Shown here piece after piece: positions 45,287 through 53,257 of a stretch of DNA of 64,000 nucleotides (within the stretch, counting starts at the first letter, position 1; every line of letters starts with the position of its first letter). Where the stretch lies: the NCBI RefSeq assembly GCF_000236785.1, contig NZ_AGUF01000047.1, positions 1-64,000 of the forward strand. The letters are read 5' to 3'. The position numbers and the translations under genes are program-made. Source of the DNA: Achromobacter arsenitoxydans SY8. Its GTDB lineage: Bacteria; Pseudomonadota; Gammaproteobacteria; Burkholderiales; Burkholderiaceae_B. The notes beneath the pieces are model-generated. The model was not told the DNA's origin. It was given only the letters and a program-made list of their open reading frames with translations, and did no database searches.

Positions 45287-46260
45287 TTGAGTTCGATCCT
45301 GGGATCCGCCACCGTGTACAGGATGTCGGTGATGAGGTTGACCACGACCACGATCAGGGAGGCCATGAAGAACACGCCCAGCAGCACGCTGTAGTCGCGC
45401 TGGATCAGCGCGTCGAACGCAAGCCGCCCGATGCCCGGCCACGCAAACACGGTTTCCACCAGCAGCGATCCGCCGATCAGCCCGCCCGCCTGGATGCCGG
45501 CGTAGGTGATGACGGGCAGGAGCGCGTTGCGCAGCACGTGGCGCACGATTACGGTGCGTTCCGACAGCCCCTTGGCGCGAGCCGTCTTCACGAAGTCGAG
45601 CTGGCTGATTTCCAGGATGGACGCGCGCGTCAGCCGGGCGTAGACCGCCATGTAGAACATGCCCAGTGTCAGCGCGGGCAGCAGCAGGTGCTTGCCCACG
45701 TCGGCCGCGCGGGCCAGTCCGGTCAGGTTGGCGCCCACGCTTTCATAGCCGAAGGCGGGTAGCCATTCCAGGTTCACGGAAAACAGCAGCACCAGCATCA
45801 GCCCCACCCAGAACAGCGGCGTGGCATAGGCCAGCATCGACAGGGTCGTGATGACGGTATCGCCCCATTTCCCGACGCGCAGCGCGGCCTGCGTGCCCAG
45901 GCTTACGCCCGCCAGCAGCGCAAAGGCGAACGCCGTCAAGGTCAGCAGCAAGGTGGCCGGCAGGTGCTCCAGGATCAGGCTGGAGACCGGCGCCTGCTGG
46001 CGGTAGGAATAGCCCAGATCGAACGTGGCGACGTTCTTGAGATACTGCCCAAGCTGCACCGCGATCGGCTTGTCCAGCCCGAATTCCTGCCGCAGCTTGG
46101 CGATGAACTCGGCATCCACCGCCCCGGACTGGCCGGCCAGGATTTCCGCCGGGTCGCCCGGCGCGGCGCGCACCAGAAAGAAGTTGAAGAGCGCGATCAT
46201 CAGCAGAACCAGGACGCTCTTGACCACCCGGTTCGCCAGGAACTTGGCGATCTTCTTCAT
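45283..46260 (-). CDS. Dpp-type ABC transporter permease, DppB class
   Basis: Inner-membrane permease of 325 residues with about six spans. FFLVRAAPGDPAEILAGQSG and LRQEFGLDKPIAVQLGQYLKNV form the typical long periplasmic N-terminal part; the EAA loop is FVKTARAKGLSERTVIVRHVLRNAL. It overlaps the binding-protein gene by 4 nt. Confidence 0.93.
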   Translation of the reverse strand: MKKIAKFLANRVVKSVLVLLMIALFNFFLVRAAPGDPAEILAGQSGAVDAEFIAKLRQEFGLDKPIAVQLGQYLKNVATFDLGYSYRQQAPVSSLILEHLPATLLLTLTAFAFALLAGVSLGTQAALRVGKWGDTVITTLSMLAYATPLFWVGLMLVLLFSVNLEWLPAFGYESVGANLTGLARAADVGKHLLLPALTLGMFYMAVYARLTRASILEISQLDFVKTARAKGLSERTVIVRHVLRNALLPVITYAGIQAGGLIGGSLLVETVFAWPGIGRLAFDALIQRDYSVLLGVFFMASLIVVVVNLITDILYTVADPRIELK

Positions 46261-47861
46261 TCTTTGGACAACCAGGTGTCGCTTTGCGTGTCCACTACGC
46301 CCAGCGCGGTCGTCACGGCGTCATGCACGCGCTTGTTCAGCAACGTCGAATAGTTGGTGTCGGCGATCCACAGCACGGGCACGTCTTCCACCAGGATCCG
46401 CTGCACTTCGCTGTACAGCTTCTGGCGCTCTTCGTCGGTGGCGGCGGTGGCGGCGGCGTTGAACAGCTCATCGACCTTGGGGTTGTTGTACTGCGACGTA
46501 TTGGTGAACATCAGCCCCTTCTTGATATTGCTGCCAAGATAGGTGCGCGATACGCCGATGGCCGGATCGCCATACTGGAACACGCCGTTCGAGCCCATGT
46601 CGAAGTCCCAGTTGCCCACGCGGCTGGTCCAGCCGCCCACGTCGGTGTTTTCCAGCGTCACGGCCACGCCGATCTTGGCCAGGTTCTGCTTGATGTACTC
46701 GGCGACGCGGCGCTGCATCTCGCCATAGGGCAGCGGAATCAGGCCGACCGAGGCGCGCACGCCCTTGGCGTCGGGCTTCAGGCCCATTTCGTCCAGCAGG
46801 GCGACGGCCTTCTTGGGGTCGTAGGGATAGGCCTTGACGTTGGAATCGTAGAAGCGGGTGTTGTGATGGATGGGGCCGGTGGCGACGGTGCCCGTGCCGA
46901 ACATGATCTTGTCGACGATGAACTGGCGGTTGATGCCGTACATCAGCGCCTGGCGGAAGCGCTTGTCCGAGAACGGCTGACGGCCGCCGTTCAGCTCTAT
47001 CCATTGCATCGTCGACCAGTACTCGTAGCCCTTGTGGGTCTGGGCGATGTTGGGCAGCTTGGCCACGCGCGCAACATCCACGGGCTCAATATCCTGCAGC
47101 CAGGCCTGCAGCACCGTGCCCTGCTCAAGCGCCACGCGGCGCGACGCGGAATCAGGAATCACACGGTAGGTGATGCCATCCAGATAGGGGCGCCCTTCTT
47201 TCCAATAGTGCTCGTTCTTGACCAGCTCGATGTACGAGCCGCGCTCCCAGCGCTTGAACTTGAACGGACCGGTGCCAACCGGCGCGTTGTTGTTGGGGTT
47301 CTGGCCGATCGGCGTGTCCACGTCATACAGGTGCTTGGGCAGGATCGCGCCGCCGCCGATGTCGAAGGCGTACAGGAAGGCGGAGTACGGCTGCTTCAGT
47401 TTGAAGACCACCGTCTGCGCGTCCGGCGCCGAAACCTCCTGCACGTTCGCCATCAGGGTGCGCGTGCGCGGCGTATTGGCCAGGATCTTGGTGTAGGTGA
47501 ACACCACGTCCTCGGACGAGAATGGCTTGCCGTCGTGCCACTGCACCTTGGGCTGCAGGTGGAAGGTATAGGTCAGGCGATCGGCCGACACGTCCCAGGA
47601 TTTGGCCAGGCCCGGCTGCGGTTTCAGGTCGAACGAATAGGTGAGCAGGCTTTCGAAGATCTTGCCGGCCACCAACTGGGTGCTGGCCACCTGCTGCACC
47701 GCCACGTTCAGCGTGGGAGGCTCGGGGCTGACGATGGCGGTCAGGATCCCGCCGTACTGCGGAGTTTCGGCGGCGTGCGACGGGGAAACGGCGAAGGGCA
47801 GCAGGCTGGCGGCGGCAAGGACGCAGCGCGCCAGGGCGCGCCGGGCGTTGAAGGAATTCAT
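46257..47861 (-). CDS. ABC transporter substrate-binding protein, DppA/OppA family (copy 1)
   Basis: Periplasmic receptor of 534 residues (SBP_bac_5). Signal peptide ALARCVLAAASLLPFAVSPSHA is followed by ETPQYGGILTAIVSPEPPTLN. Family segments: AKSWDVSADRLTYTFHLQP, VQWHDGKPFSSEDVVFTY, GTGPFKFKRWERGSYIEL. The start at 47861 has AGGAAG upstream. A close paralogue lies at 50403-52004 on the other strand; long blocks such as the stretch around KNEHYWKEGRPYLDGITYR are the same in both. Second gene of the operon, 40 nt after the M20 deacylase. The ligand is unknown and need not be a peptide. Confidence 0.93.
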   Translation of the reverse strand: MNSFNARRALARCVLAAASLLPFAVSPSHAAETPQYGGILTAIVSPEPPTLNVAVQQVASTQLVAGKIFESLLTYSFDLKPQPGLAKSWDVSADRLTYTFHLQPKVQWHDGKPFSSEDVVFTYTKILANTPRTRTLMANVQEVSAPDAQTVVFKLKQPYSAFLYAFDIGGGAILPKHLYDVDTPIGQNPNNNAPVGTGPFKFKRWERGSYIELVKNEHYWKEGRPYLDGITYRVIPDSASRRVALEQGTVLQAWLQDIEPVDVARVAKLPNIAQTHKGYEYWSTMQWIELNGGRQPFSDKRFRQALMYGINRQFIVDKIMFGTGTVATGPIHHNTRFYDSNVKAYPYDPKKAVALLDEMGLKPDAKGVRASVGLIPLPYGEMQRRVAEYIKQNLAKIGVAVTLENTDVGGWTSRVGNWDFDMGSNGVFQYGDPAIGVSRTYLGSNIKKGLMFTNTSQYNNPKVDELFNAAATAATDEERQKLYSEVQRILVEDVPVLWIADTNYSTLLNKRVHDAVTTALGVVDTQSDTWLSKE

Positions 47862-47901
47862 GGCGGGACTTCCTGGGAAATAGTGGGGATGGCTTACGGG
47901 C

Positions 47902-49224
47902 TCAGGCTTGCAGCGGTTCGACGCCGCACCAGTCATGGATGAACAGCGCCAGCGAGGTCGCGACGCGCACCATGCTGTCCACCGACACGCACTCGTTGAA
48001 ACCATGCACGTTCTGCACCTTGGGGCCGTAGCAAGTGACCGGCACGTCCATCATCAGCCGGAAGTGGCGGCCGTCGGTGGTGGCCGTCAGGGCGCTAGGC
48101 TGCGGCAGTTCGCCCGCCACGCGGCGGTGCGCATCGGCCAGCAGCTGCATGGCGGGCACGTCCAGGTCATACTCGCAGCCCGGGGCGTGAAAGCCTTCGT
48201 AGCGAATGTCGATGCGCACGTCGCTATCGGTCAGGCCGGCCTCGACGGTCCGGATGCGCGCTTCGACCAACTTCTTGGCCGCGTCGATAGTCATGTCGGG
48301 ATAGCAGGCGATGCGCATGCCCAGCGTGCACACGCTGGGCACGGACGAATTCCAGTCGCCGGCATGGATCTGGCCCAGGTTGAAGTTGATGGGGTGCGCA
48401 TGGTCGCGATAGGCCGGATGCCGGTTTTCCGGCAAGTTCCATTCATGCTCCAGCTGCTTCATGGCGTCGACGATGCGCAGGCCTGTCTCGACCGGGTTCA
48501 CGCCCGTTGTCATGTAGGCGGCGTGCGCTGGCCTGCCCACGATGTCCACGTACATCCAGTAGACGCCAAGCTGCGCGCTCATCATGCGTTCGTGCGTAGG
48601 CTCGGGGATGACCACCGCGTCGAACGCGCTGAGCTTGGCCGCCGCGATGGCGCTTTGCAGCGCCGACACCGTGGCCAAGGTGCCGTTGCCCGTGTTTTCC
48701 TCTTCCAGCACGCCATTGAAGCCGACGGCCCCCGCGGGCTGCACGCCCAGGTCTTGCAGAGCCTTGAACGCGGCCAGGGCGCAGATGATGCCCGCCTTCA
48801 TGTCGCCAGCGCCGCGGCCATAGAGCCAGCCGTCGCGCAGTTCGCCGTCGAACGGCGCGGGATCCCACAATTCGTGCGGGCCGGTGGGCACCACATCCAG
48901 GTGGCCGTTGAACAGCACGGCACGGCCGCCGGCGCTGCGGGGCTCATGACGCGCCAGCACGTTGTACCGGCCGCCGTCGGGGCAGCAGGCGGGGGAGTAC
49001 AGCGGCAGGTTCTTGAGTTCTTCAGTGCGCAGCGCGATGCGCTCGGACGCGAGGCCCAGGTCGGCCAGGGCGCCTTCCAGGAACTCGGCGGCGGACGTTT
49101 CCTGGCCCGGCAGGCTGCGGCACTGCACGAAGCCCGTAAGCGTATCGGTCATGTACTGGCGAAGTTTGCCCACGGCTTCGGCGATCTTGGCCTGGTCAAG
49201 GCTGGCTGCTGCGACGGCGGTCAT
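47902..49224 (-). CDS. M20-family deacylase/peptidase (ArgE/DapE/acetylornithine deacetylase-like)
   Basis: Zinc hydrolase of 440 residues, cytosolic. Metal-binding and catalytic residues are seen in LFNGHLDVVPTGP (His and Asp), GRGAGDMKAGI, the Glu pair in VLEEENTGNG, PEPTHERM, and the last His in QNVHGFNECVSVD. The lid/dimer domain spans about residues 215-330. The family removes acyl or carbamoyl groups or splits peptides. First gene of the operon, 39 nt downstream of a perfect palindrome that likely binds the neighbouring IclR regulator. Together with the amidase it suggests stepwise hydrolysis of an imported N-acyl or amide compound. Confidence 0.9.
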   Translation of the reverse strand: MTAVAAASLDQAKIAEAVGKLRQYMTDTLTGFVQCRSLPGQETSAAEFLEGALADLGLASERIALRTEELKNLPLYSPACCPDGGRYNVLARHEPRSAGGRAVLFNGHLDVVPTGPHELWDPAPFDGELRDGWLYGRGAGDMKAGIICALAAFKALQDLGVQPAGAVGFNGVLEEENTGNGTLATVSALQSAIAAAKLSAFDAVVIPEPTHERMMSAQLGVYWMYVDIVGRPAHAAYMTTGVNPVETGLRIVDAMKQLEHEWNLPENRHPAYRDHAHPINFNLGQIHAGDWNSSVPSVCTLGMRIACYPDMTIDAAKKLVEARIRTVEAGLTDSDVRIDIRYEGFHAPGCEYDLDVPAMQLLADAHRRVAGELPQPSALTATTDGRHFRLMMDVPVTCYGPKVQNVHGFNECVSVDSMVRVATSLALFIHDWCGVEPLQA

Positions 49225-49262
49225 TGCATTCCCCTTTTTGAGTATGGAATTGCTGATTTCAG

Positions 49263-49283
49263 AAGTATCAATAGTTGATACTT
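49263..49283. promoter_or_regulatory. Palindrome A, putative IclR operator before the deacylase-importer-amidase operon
   Basis: Perfect 9-bp arms AAGTATCAA-TAG-TTGATACTT, 39 nt before the deacylase start. Its core AGTATCAA-N3-TTGATACT recurs exactly in palindrome B on the other side of the IclR gene. Confidence 0.75.
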
Positions 49284-49455
49284 AGATATCTATATTTGGC
49301 ATGATAGAGTTCGAACCAGCGCGCAGCAATACAATATCCATGGGTGATTTCCCTAGCCCTGGCAGAAAACGCTTGCCGCTACAGTGCGTATCCCGCGCTC
49401 TGTTGCAACGGGCCATTGCAGTGCCGCACATAACAAGAGAAATGGAGAAATCAAC

Positions 49456-50229
49456 ATGGCCACAACCGAGACCCGGTTCAACCAATCCCTGGCGAAAGGC
49501 TTCGGCATCCTGGAGGCTTTTTCCAACCACCCCGGCCCGCTCAGCCTCAACGAATTGACGGAACTGTCGGGGCTGGACCGCAGCTCTACCCAGCGCATGC
49601 TGCATACACTGGTGGCGCTGGGCTACCTGGAGCGCGGCAGCAACCAGCGCGGCTATGTGCTGGGCAAGAAGATCCTGGACCGCACCTTCGATTTCCTGCG
49701 CGGCCATCCGCTGCTGGAACGCGCCACGCCCATTCTTGAACAGCTGCAGCAGGAATGCGGCGAACGCGTGGACCTGAGCCTGTTCGACGACCTGACCATC
49801 GTCTATGCGCTGCGCCGCCAGACCAAGCGCCAGACCTTCTACGCCACGCTGGTAGGCCGCCGCATGCCCACGTTTTCGTCGTCCGGCGGACGGGCGATCA
49901 TGTCGCACCTGGCAGACGCCGAGGTCGACGACATCCTGGCGCGCAGCGACATGCGGCCACTGACGCCCAAGACCATCACCGATCCCGATGTGATCCGCCA
50001 GCGCGTGCAGGACGCGCGGGTGCAGGGCTACGCGCTCTGTCTGGAAGAGAGCATGGTCGGCGAAATCGTGCTGGGCAGCGCCGTGCTCGACCACAGCGGG
50101 CGCCCCCTGGCCGCCATCCACATTTCCGGCCTGCTGGCCGAATGGACGCCCGACTCCTTCACCCAGCGCTTCAGCTCGCTGGCGATCTCCGCGGCACGCT
50201 CGCTCAGCGGCCGCCCCAACCGCAACTGA
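49456..50229 (+). CDS. IclR-family regulator of the peptide/amide uptake locus
   Basis: Regulator of 257 residues. Winged helix at LSLNELTELSGLDRSSTQRMLHTL (residues 35-58), then the IclR effector domain with FSSSGGRAIMSHLADAEVDD and YALCLEESMVGEIVLGSAV. Start at ATG 49456 with GGAG 8 nt upstream; an in-frame codon at 49384 lacks one. It lies between two transport arms that carry near-identical palindromes, so it probably regulates both. Its own promoter must lie in 49284-49455, where no dyad was seen. The effector is unknown. Confidence 0.9.
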   Translation: MATTETRFNQSLAKGFGILEAFSNHPGPLSLNELTELSGLDRSSTQRMLHTLVALGYLERGSNQRGYVLGKKILDRTFDFLRGHPLLERATPILEQLQQECGERVDLSLFDDLTIVYALRRQTKRQTFYATLVGRRMPTFSSSGGRAIMSHLADAEVDDILARSDMRPLTPKTITDPDVIRQRVQDARVQGYALCLEESMVGEIVLGSAVLDHSGRPLAAIHISGLLAEWTPDSFTQRFSSLAISAARSLSGRPNRN

Positions 50230-50320
50230 GGCCGCCGGCCCACCGTGCTTCGCGGGAAATCCCTAGCGCCGGTCGCCTTGCGCGGCCCGGCACACTGCTG
50301 CACCATAGTCCTCTTGGATT

Positions 50321-50347
50321 CTTGAGTATCAATATTTGATACTCAAG
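50321..50347. promoter_or_regulatory. Palindrome B, putative IclR operator before the second binding-protein gene
   Basis: Perfect 12-bp arms CTTGAGTATCAA-TAT-TTGATACTCAAG, 55 nt before the TTG start at 50403. It contains the same AGTATCAA-N3-TTGATACT core as palindrome A. Confidence 0.75.
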
Positions 50348-50402
50348 ATTTGAAGCCGCAGCGGCCTACGGCATTGCTGGGCCGCCCACGAGGAGATTCG
50401 CC

Positions 50403-52004
50403 TTGAAGTGCAATAACGTCCGCCGCGCCCTGATGCAGGGCCTGCTGGCCGCCGCCGCGATTGCCGCCGTTCCCGCCGCCAGCGCCGCCGATCCCCAGCC
50501 GCAGTACGGCGGCGTCCTGACCGCCATCCTGAACCCCGAGCCGCCCAACCTGAACGTCGCGATGCAGCAGGTGGGCACCACGCAGATGGTGGCCGGAAAG
50601 ATCTATGAAAGCCTGCTGACCTATTCCTTCGACCTGAAGCCGCAGCCCAGCCTGGCCCGGTCCTGGGACGTGTCCACCGACCAGCTGACCTACACCTTCC
50701 ACTTGCAGCCCAAAGCGCAGTGGCATGACGGCAAGCCCTTCACGTCGGCCGACGTGCTGTTTTCGTACAAGCAGATCCTGGCCAACACGCCGCGCACGCG
50801 TTCGCTGATGCGCTATATCCAGGACATCACGGCGCCGGACGAGCACACCGTGGTGTTCCACCTGAAAGAGCGCTATTCGGCCTTCCTGTACGCCTTCGAC
50901 ATCGGCGGCGGCGTGATCCTGCCCAAGCACCTGTACGACGTGGACACGCCGCTGGCGCAGAACCCGCACAACAACGCGCCCGTCGGCACCGGGCCATTCA
51001 AATTCAAACGCTGGGAGCGCGGTTCGTACATCGAACTGGTCAAGAACGAGCACTACTGGAAAGAAGGCCGCCCCTATCTGGACGGCATCACCTACCGCGT
51101 AATTCCCGACGCGGCATCGCGCCGGCTGGCGCTTGAGCAGCGGACGGTGCAGCAGGCCTGGCTGCAGGACATCGAACCCTTCGACATGCCGCGCGTGGCT
51201 AAGCTGGCGCACATCAACGTCACGCAGAAAGGCTACGAATACTGGTCCACGCTGCACTGGATCGAAATGAACGAAGCGCGCAAGCCGATGGACGACAAGC
51301 GCTTCCGGCAGGCGGTCATGTACGCAATCGACCGCGAATTCATCGCCAAGCGCATCATGTTCGGGATGGGCACCGTGTCCACCGGGCCGTTCCATCGCAA
51401 CACGCGCTTTTACGATCCCAACGTCCGGCAATACCCCTACGATCCGAAGAAGGCCATCGCCCTGCTGGACGAGATGGGCCTGAAGCCCGACGCCAAGGGC
51501 GTGCGCGTGAAGCTGGGCCTCATCCCCAACCCCTACGGCGAAATGCAGCGCCGCATCGCCGAATACACCAAGCAGAGCCTGGGCAAGGTGGGCATCGTCA
51601 TAGATATCGAAAGCACCGACGTGGGCGGCTGGACCACGCGCATGGGCAACTGGGACTTCGACATGGCCTACAACGGCGTGTTCCAGTATGGCGACCCCGC
51701 CATCGGCGTATCTCGCACCTACGTCAGCAGCAACATCAAGAAGGGCCTGGCGTTCACCAATACCTCGCAGTACCGCAATCCCAAGGTGGACGAGCTGTTC
51801 GACCAGGCCGCCACGGCCCCGACGGACGAGGAACGCCAGCGGCTGTACACGGAAGTGCAGAAGATCCTGGCGGAAGAGGTGCCGCTCGCGTGGATCGACG
51901 ACACCAACTATTCCACCTTCCTGGACAAGCGCGTGCATGGCGCCATCACGACGGGACTGGGCGCGGTGGACACCTACGCGGACGCGTGGCTGGCGCCTAA
52001 GTAG
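50403..52004 (+). CDS. ABC transporter substrate-binding protein, DppA/OppA family (copy 2)
   Basis: Periplasmic receptor of 533 residues, a close paralogue of the protein at 46257-47861, collinear along its whole length. Signal peptide ALMQGLLAAAAIAAVPAASA precedes ADPQPQYGGVLTAILNPEPPNLN. The TTG start is chosen because AGGAG at 50391-50395 sits 7 nt upstream and no ATG fits. It is a single gene with no permeases of its own and presumably feeds the importer in the other arm, perhaps with a different ligand range. A GC-rich inverted region follows the stop without a T-run. Confidence 0.92.
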   Translation: MKCNNVRRALMQGLLAAAAIAAVPAASAADPQPQYGGVLTAILNPEPPNLNVAMQQVGTTQMVAGKIYESLLTYSFDLKPQPSLARSWDVSTDQLTYTFHLQPKAQWHDGKPFTSADVLFSYKQILANTPRTRSLMRYIQDITAPDEHTVVFHLKERYSAFLYAFDIGGGVILPKHLYDVDTPLAQNPHNNAPVGTGPFKFKRWERGSYIELVKNEHYWKEGRPYLDGITYRVIPDAASRRLALEQRTVQQAWLQDIEPFDMPRVAKLAHINVTQKGYEYWSTLHWIEMNEARKPMDDKRFRQAVMYAIDREFIAKRIMFGMGTVSTGPFHRNTRFYDPNVRQYPYDPKKAIALLDEMGLKPDAKGVRVKLGLIPNPYGEMQRRIAEYTKQSLGKVGIVIDIESTDVGGWTTRMGNWDFDMAYNGVFQYGDPAIGVSRTYVSSNIKKGLAFTNTSQYRNPKVDELFDQAATAPTDEERQRLYTEVQKILAEEVPLAWIDDTNYSTFLDKRVHGAITTGLGAVDTYADAWLAPK

Positions 52005-52046
52005 GGCCGGCCGCCGCGGCGGCTGCGCCGCGGGCCGTGGACTGCG

Positions 52047-52946
52047 TCAAGGCCGCCCGGCGTGCGGCACGTCCACCCGCGTCGCCAATATCCGCGCCTG
52101 CGGCTTGGCGCGGCGGTTGGCCTCGATGAAGTCCGGCGCCGCCGCCATGAACAGCGTCCGGCCGTCGGGCCCGCCCAGGGCGGCGGCGAAGATGCCGAAT
52201 TCGCCGGTGTCGATCTGCTCCAGGATCCTGCCGCCACGCTCCACGCGCACGATGCGCTTGCCGATGGCGTCGGCCACCCAGATCGCCCCTTCCTCGTCCA
52301 GCGCGCCGCCGTCCGGCGCGATCGCCGACGCGGCGATCAGCGTGTCCAGGTTGTCGCTGTCGGGCAGCTCGCCGAAATTGGCCCAGTCGCGGCGCGGCCC
52401 GAGCGACCCGTTAGGCTGGATGTCGAATTCGGAAATGCGGTTGGCGAAGGTCTCGTTGACGATCAGGGTCTTGCCGTCCGGCGTGATGAATGAGCCATTG
52501 GGAAAGCACAGCCCGTCGGCCACCACCTGCGCCACGCCGTCCGGGTCCACCCGCACCAGGGTCGTCGTGCGGACGGGCGCGCCCGCCATGATGTCGAAGC
52601 CGAAGTTGCCCACATACGCCCTGCCCTGCGCATCCACCACCATGTCGTTGATATGGCCGCCGGTCAGGGCGGACAGGTCGGCATGAACCGACAGGGCGCC
52701 GTCCTTCTCGCGGCGCAGCACCTTGCGGTCTTTCATGGACGAGATCAGCATGCGGCCATCGGGCAGCCAGCCCAGGCCCGACGGCTGCTGCGGCACCAGA
52801 CAGACGCGGTCCACCGCGCCTTGCTGCGTCACGGTGATGATCTGTCCCGTATAGAAGTCCGAAGCCCACAGGCGGTCGTCGTGCCAGCGCAATCCTTCCA
52901 GATAGGTGTATCCGGACGCCAGCACGGACAGTTCGCGATTCGGCAT
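52047..52946 (-). CDS. SMP-30/gluconolactonase-family protein
   Basis: Six-bladed beta-propeller hydrolase of 299 residues, cytosolic by lack of a signal peptide. YLEGLRWHDDRLWASDFYTGQI is the opening blade with the first metal Glu; GGHINDMVVDAQGRAYVGNFGFD and PNGSFITPDGKTLIVNETFANRI carry the metal-binding Asn and the catalytic-region residues. Members open lactones of sugars or aromatic degradation. The start at 52946 has GGAGA upstream. It converges on binding-protein copy 2 (42 nt), so it might belong functionally to that locus, but nothing links them directly. Confidence 0.85.
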   Translation of the reverse strand: MPNRELSVLASGYTYLEGLRWHDDRLWASDFYTGQIITVTQQGAVDRVCLVPQQPSGLGWLPDGRMLISSMKDRKVLRREKDGALSVHADLSALTGGHINDMVVDAQGRAYVGNFGFDIMAGAPVRTTTLVRVDPDGVAQVVADGLCFPNGSFITPDGKTLIVNETFANRISEFDIQPNGSLGPRRDWANFGELPDSDNLDTLIAASAIAPDGGALDEEGAIWVADAIGKRIVRVERGGRILEQIDTGEFGIFAAALGGPDGRTLFMAAAPDFIEANRRAKPQARILATRVDVPHAGRP

Positions 52947-53257
52947 TGTTGTGTCTCCATTTGTCGCCCCGGACGGGGCCGGTTCCAAGGCCAGCAGTGG
53001 CAGCCTCCGGCAGCGCAGGCCGGCGGCCCATTCTGGCATGACCCGGCGCCGCTTGGCCCTCCCCGTTTACCCCTGTTCCGTCCCCAAACTGACAACTAAC
53101 TGTCAGCTTCGCGGCGTTAACATCGCGCCCCAAGGGTTAACCCGAGCAGCGCCCGGGCCCTGGCATGTCCGTCACCGGACCGTCTTGCCCCGCCCCATGC
53201 CGGCGGGACTGGCCCCCTCGGGGCCCAGCGGCGGCTCCCTGCAATCCCGTTTTGAAC
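52947..53257. promoter_or_regulatory. 311-nt divergent region with two dyads
   Basis: Lies between the SMP-30 gene and the symporter gene and should hold both promoters. Two dyads were found: CTGACA-ACTAAC-TGTCAG (53089-53106) and the 10-bp palindrome GGGTTAACCC (53134-53143), with another GTTAAC at 53116. No regulator gene is adjacent and no convincing -35/-10 pair was found. Confidence 0.45.
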
